Shown here piece by piece: positions 60,101-64,000 of a stretch of DNA of 64,000 nucleotides (position 1 is the stretch's first letter; each line of letters begins with the position of its first letter). Below the pieces are notes generated by a model that saw only the letters and a program-made list of their open reading frames with translations, searched no databases and had not been told where the DNA came from. The stretch is from Oscarella lobularis (Eukaryota > Porifera > Homoscleromorpha > Homosclerophorida > Oscarellidae): NCBI RefSeq assembly GCF_947507565.1, contig NC_089192.1, positions 1,484,690 to 1,548,689 of the forward strand, written 5' to 3'. The translations under genes and the position numbers were made by a program.

Positions 60101-62095
60101 AAAAGTTGCTGCTGTTGCGATTGCTGCAGCCGCTTTGACTGTCACTGCTGCGATCACCGAAACCTTCGTTCCCGCAGCAACTGTTAAAGATGTCGCTATT
60201 ATTGCTGGGCGACAGTTTCCAACAGCTACAGTTGTAGCCGATGCTGTTGCTGCAGCTTGCGCTGATGCAGACGCTTTTACTAACACAGTCGCAGCTGCCC
60301 TAGCTTCCGTCAAAGCAGACGCTGACGCCGTAGCCGCTGTTGTAACTGACGCCGCTGCCGTAGCTGAAGCCTCAGCTGCCGCCGTTGCTGCTACTATAGC
60401 TCCTACTGCCGCTTTGACCGCCGCAGTAACGACCGCTGTGCAACCTACGTAGCCGCCTGCCGCTACCACGTCCGCCGCTGCTGTTGCCGCCGCAAACGCA
60501 CTTTCGGATGCCGTAGCCGACGCAAATGCTGCGGTTGAAGCTTCTGTCGCCGCTGAAGTCGCTGCTGAAGCACATGCGGCCGTGGCGGCTATTGCTAATG
60601 CTGTTGCTTCTGCTGATGCAATAGCAGACGCCGCGGCATTGGCCGATGCGGTAGCTACAGCAGTACAACCATCGTCGGAGATCCCTACCGCTGCTTTCAT
60701 TACAATTGTTACCGCATTCGACACAGTAGCTCCCGTCAATGCCGTCATAGATACTAGAGCCGAAGCGCCGGCTCCCGCTGCTGCTGCTGCCGTAGCCACG
60801 GCCGTAGCCTCCGCTGCAGCATAAGCACCCGCTTCCGCTGAAGCTTTAGCCAACGCTATAGCTTTGAGTATACGTGTCACTACAACTGCGGTACCTTTAC
60901 AGTAACCGTAGCCGTAGCAGTAAGTGTAGCAATATCCGTAACCGCCTCCTGCTACAGCGACAGCTTCTGCAGCCGCAGCGGCGGCTGCGACTGCTGCTGC
61001 TTCTGCCGCTTCCGCCGCTTTGGCAACTGCTTCGGCTACAGCCGTAGCCTTTGCCGCTGCAAAAGCTGCTGCGTCGGCAACGGGTGTTGCTTCTGCTATG
61101 GCCGAAGATGAAACTGAAACCGCTGCTAAAGCTTCTGCTGAACAACCACCGCTCAGTGCTATAGCTCTAGACGCTGCTGTCGCTGATGACTGAGCTTCTG
61201 CTCTTGCATCGGCCACAGCACTTGAAGCCGCGAAAGCCCTAGCACTAGCTGAACTTGCGGCTAATGCCGCTGAACGTGCTGCCGCTGCCGCTGCTGCTGC
61301 TGCTATCGCGGTAGATTTTACCTTCGCGATAGCTACTGATATTGATTTTATTGTCACTGTACAGCCACAGTGACAATTGCTGCCTGCCGCGGCCGTTACT
61401 TGCACTGCAGCCGCTGCTGCAGCTCCCGCTGCTGCAGACGCAGCAGCCGACGCAGTCGCTGTTGCCGTCGCAGTTGCCGTAGCTGCAGCCGTAGCCGTTG
61501 CCGTTGCCGTTGCCGTTACCGCGGCTGCCGCAGTCACCGTCGCCAGCGCTGTCGTAACCGCCGCACCGGTTGCTGTAGCCGTAGCTGTACAGTTGCATCC
61601 TTCGCAGCTAAAAGGTGGAGTGGGGCTTGCGGTTGAAGTTGGAGTAGGGTTTTCCGTTGAGACATCCGTTTCGCAATTGATGCCTGAACGACGGTGAGGA
61701 CACTGGCAAAAGTAACGGCCTCGTTGATCACTGCACGTGCAGCCGTTCTGACAAGGCGACGAAGCGCACTCGTTGACGTCAATCTCGCAATTGATGCCCG
61801 TATGACCGGAAGGACACACGCAAACATATCTGCCTTGTTCTTGATCGATGCACGTGCCGCCGTTCCGACAAGGCGACGAAGCGCACTCGTCGACGTCAAT
61901 CTCGCAATGACTGCCGTCGTAACCAAATATACATTCGCATCTGTATCGACCACGTAGATAGTTGCACGTTCCGCCGTTCTGACACGGCGACGACGCGCAC
62001 TCGTTGGCGAAAGACGAAGTGCACGAAAAGGCAAACGTCCAAATTGCGACGCGCAGAGCAAAAGATTGAAGATTCATTGGCCAGCCACCGGTCAC
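57159..62095 (-). CDS. EGF x3 / alanine-rich silk-like / VWA / tyrosinase / SRCR x3 protein
   Basis: Exons 62095-60000, 59948-59377, 59311-59158, 59102-58649, 58591-57895, 57840-57529 and 57472-57159 join in phase to about 1532 residues. There is a signal peptide (NLQSFALRVAIWTFAF; the second Met at 62077 may be the start). Three EGF repeats (ECASSPCQNGGTC) come first, then about 520 alanine-rich residues with Gly/Cys/Tyr hinges such as GGYGYCYTYCYGYGYC, then a VWA domain. The tyrosinase domain keeps all its copper ligands (ALHAE, GTAH, FLPWHR; HNTLH, FHHCFID). Three SRCR domains finish the protein (HAVCDDDWDEEDAEVVC). It is probably a secreted, self-cross-linking matrix protein, since tyrosinase oxidises Tyr; this is inference. 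The VWA metal site is weak (ENSGS). Intron 57841-57894 is GC-AG. Confidence 0.75.
60010..61600 (-). repeat. Alanine-rich coding repeat of the tyrosinase matrix protein
   Basis: GC-rich trinucleotide-like sequence encodes poly-Ala with Val, Thr and Ser. Six or so degenerate modules can be seen. Each opens with a Gly/Cys patch (NCHCGC, GGCSAEA, GYCYTYCYGYGYC, DDGCTAV, GGYVGCTAV, GNCRPA) followed by 50-80 Ala-rich residues. The reading frame is unbroken over about 1.6 kb. Confidence 0.8.
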
Positions 62096-63554
62096 GTAGT
62101 CGAAGTGAACGTAGAAAGAGGAATGCCTTGAATTTAACAGCGACTGAGGCCACCCCTTTTACGGGATGCAATTTGTCCATGCGGGTAACTATTTCCGGGT
62201 GAAGGCACATAGCTTCACATTCGGTGGCTGCTCTATCAATTAGAAGCATATCCAAAATTGGATTGTCTAGACGACTCCGTACTGACGTTATTGGATAATA
62301 TAATATGTTGACGAGCCGAAATGTCTTTCTGAATATGGGATACTTTGCTTTCAAGAAACATGATAAGTTGGCGTCAGATGTACAGGTAAACCACCAGCTG
62401 TCGAGATTCTCTTAATAAATGAACTTCGTCGTCGCCGCCGATTAATTAATATCTGCGTCTTTCCTCGTGGCTTCCTCTATTAATTAAAGGCGTCCACTGG
62501 CATAATTTATTAATTACGACTGCATCGTCTCTTCCAAATACAGACCAGACCACACTTCGCTGCCGAAAATGATCCCGTTTTAGGCAGAAGACTATTTTTT
62601 TGGCGTTACGCGTCAAATATTTCAGAGACGGAGACGCAGATTAATTGCGTGACCAGCTTCGATAGACGTGTGCACGACGCTGCGCCTAGCTGTTTGGGTT
62701 CCGCGAGCAGATGAGATTCAATGATCGCGTCTTGCGGCCTCATGCATTCAGAAAACGCCTATATTCGTCCGGCAGCCGGACGAATAGCAACTTCGTTCAG
62801 AAATTGGCTGTCGGATGTCGATTTTCGGGCGTAGAGCGGTTCTTCGCCGACTTTTTAGACTGCCCAAACGCGAGCAAGAGTCTACGAAAACAAGGAGAAA
62901 GTACTGTTGGAGGAAAAGAACATGAGCATGCGTGCTCTAGCGCGTAAGAAAAATAATTGTTAGAATTCGCCGTTTACGACTGCAGAGGATGCACGTATCG
63001 ACGTTGCAAGAAGTCGCTGAAAACGAGCAAACGTCGGTGACGGGACACTTGCAGACTTAGGCCTAATCGTCGATATGCCGTCGACGATCGTCGAGTAGAG
63101 TAGCCTTCGTAGCCAGCCTAGCACTGACATCGCAGAGACCGCCGTTTCCGCACGGATTCGACGCGCATTCGTCGAACTATTCGTCGAACTATTGGTGCAG
63201 TTTCGCGGCGGCACGCCGATTTCAATCCGCGCACTCATTGACTGGTTTGAAGACCCCGTTCCCGCGGTCGCTGAAGCCGAGATCGCACTCGTCGTCGGAC
63301 TCAGTTGACGTTGCGGCGATGCGTCGCGTCGTCATGTTCGCGAGAACATGAAAAAAAACAGAGTTGGCATACCTAACGAACAGATTAGCAGGTAAGCAGG
63401 ATCCAGACGGCATGCTAGCAACACAGAAACGCAACAAGCACAAAAAAGAGACACGCACAGAGTGCCACAGCAGGTCGTCTCCCTTGTGGAACGTCATCAA
63501 GCTTTCTCTATAAGAGAAAATTCTTACACCTGTCACAGTGACTGTCTTTCTTAC
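62096..63554. other. Upstream region of the tyrosinase matrix gene; no supported gene
   Basis: AT-rich stretches near 62400-62560 and several short open frames were inspected. Some of 63220-63500 may be a diverged exon or intron of the minus-strand gene at the right edge, but I could not join it in frame. Confidence 0.35.
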
Positions 63555-64000
63555 CAAGGCATAGTGCCACAATGCTACAGCCCTCTCCATAGTCACCGAC
63601 TATAGAGCAGTCAAACGAGCACGTTCGACCGTTCATACTTCCCAAACCGTAGACACCGGTACCAATTTCGGTCCAGTACGAATGGATATTACAGCTGAGA
63701 AGAGTCGATCCTTCCTGGCACGTGTACGACGCCGTACCTTTGAACCTTTCCGGCTTTCGGACAACGTTGACTCGGTGTGACTTCAGTTTGGCGCACAGTA
63801 ACTGAGACTAGAGAAGAAAAGCTAAAACGAATACTCCATGATTCAAAATAGGTAAACTACTGATGTCGGTATTTGCGAGCCGGATGCGAATGCTCGGCAC
63901 GTGGTCCCATCCACGTACTCGATTCCGTCGACATCCGCTTGACTAGAACGACAGAACACAGGCGAGTAGCCAGCGGGACACCTAGCGTCGGAGTATGCGT
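63555..64000 (-). CDS. Cysteine-rich secreted protein, PCSK9 C-terminal-repeat-like (partial)
   Basis: Two exons join in phase: one running in from the right edge to 63861 and one at 63807-63555, with a 53 nt intron. They read CPAGYSPVFCRSS, GTTCRAFASGS, then FKGTASYTCQEGSTLLSCNIHSYWTEIG and GRTCSFDCSIV, ending GCSIVALC. The spacing (C, LLSC, G, C, EG, IVALC) recalls the PCSK9 C-terminal cysteine-rich modules, but the identity is tentative. Both ends of the gene are missing or unresolved. Confidence 0.45.

Noticed and set aside
61370-61697. Plus-strand alanine-rich open frames opposite the matrix gene
   Set aside because: GC-rich Ala-coding repeats give open frames on both strands. Only the minus strand joins to EGF, VWA and tyrosinase.

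Overview
The window looks like compact genomic DNA from an early-branching animal, most plausibly a sponge. This is an inference. The evidence is dense genes with many 45-65 nt GT-AG introns, animal signalling and matrix families (insulin-receptor-like kinase, TRAF, death domain with ZU5, SRCR, EGF, VWA, tyrosinase), and unusual domain mixtures. I found no rRNA, CRISPR or bacterial operon. Exons were joined by hand from reading frame, splice sites and codon phase. Every multi-exon model marked intact keeps phase at all junctions.

Left part (1-15.4 kb, minus strand). Positions 1-2723 are a second copy of 15.1-17.9 kb. They hold the first exon of a receptor kinase that runs off the left edge and a decayed 3' part of a Tc/RHS-like gene. 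A ZYG11/ZER1-like gene lies at 2894-5203. An insulin/IGF-receptor-like kinase spans 5431-15397, and its 4.6 kb intron carries an intact Mutator-like transposase gene plus a divergent small companion gene.

Middle (16-34 kb). A seven-exon gene at 16036-23771 fuses a signal peptide and a thrombospondin type 1 domain to a bacterial Tc-toxin-like SpvB/FG-GAP/RHS body with a C-terminal hydrolase-like module. Its 5' flank holds a large foldback element. Next come an unrecognised secreted protein gene, a decayed tyrosinase and an EGF membrane protein (31167-34201).

Right part (35-64 kb). Two intact tandem genes (36744-41562 and 51542-56361) combine ankyrin repeats, a filamin-like domain and VWA. Both are preceded by relics of the Tc/RHS gene's 5' end, so a head-to-head Tc/RHS and ANK-VWA unit seems to have been copied. 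Between them lie TRAF-like genes and relics and a 13-exon Kelch, coiled-coil, pseudokinase, ZU5, UPA, death-domain gene (45113-49500). At 57159-62095 (minus) one gene joins three EGF domains, an alanine-rich silk-like region, VWA, a complete tyrosinase and three SRCR domains. At the right edge is a partial cysteine-rich secreted protein gene resembling the PCSK9 C-terminal repeats.

The strongest candidates for undescribed biology are the animal Tc/RHS fusion and its repeated pairing with ANK-VWA genes, the tyrosinase-silk matrix protein, and the death-domain pseudokinase.
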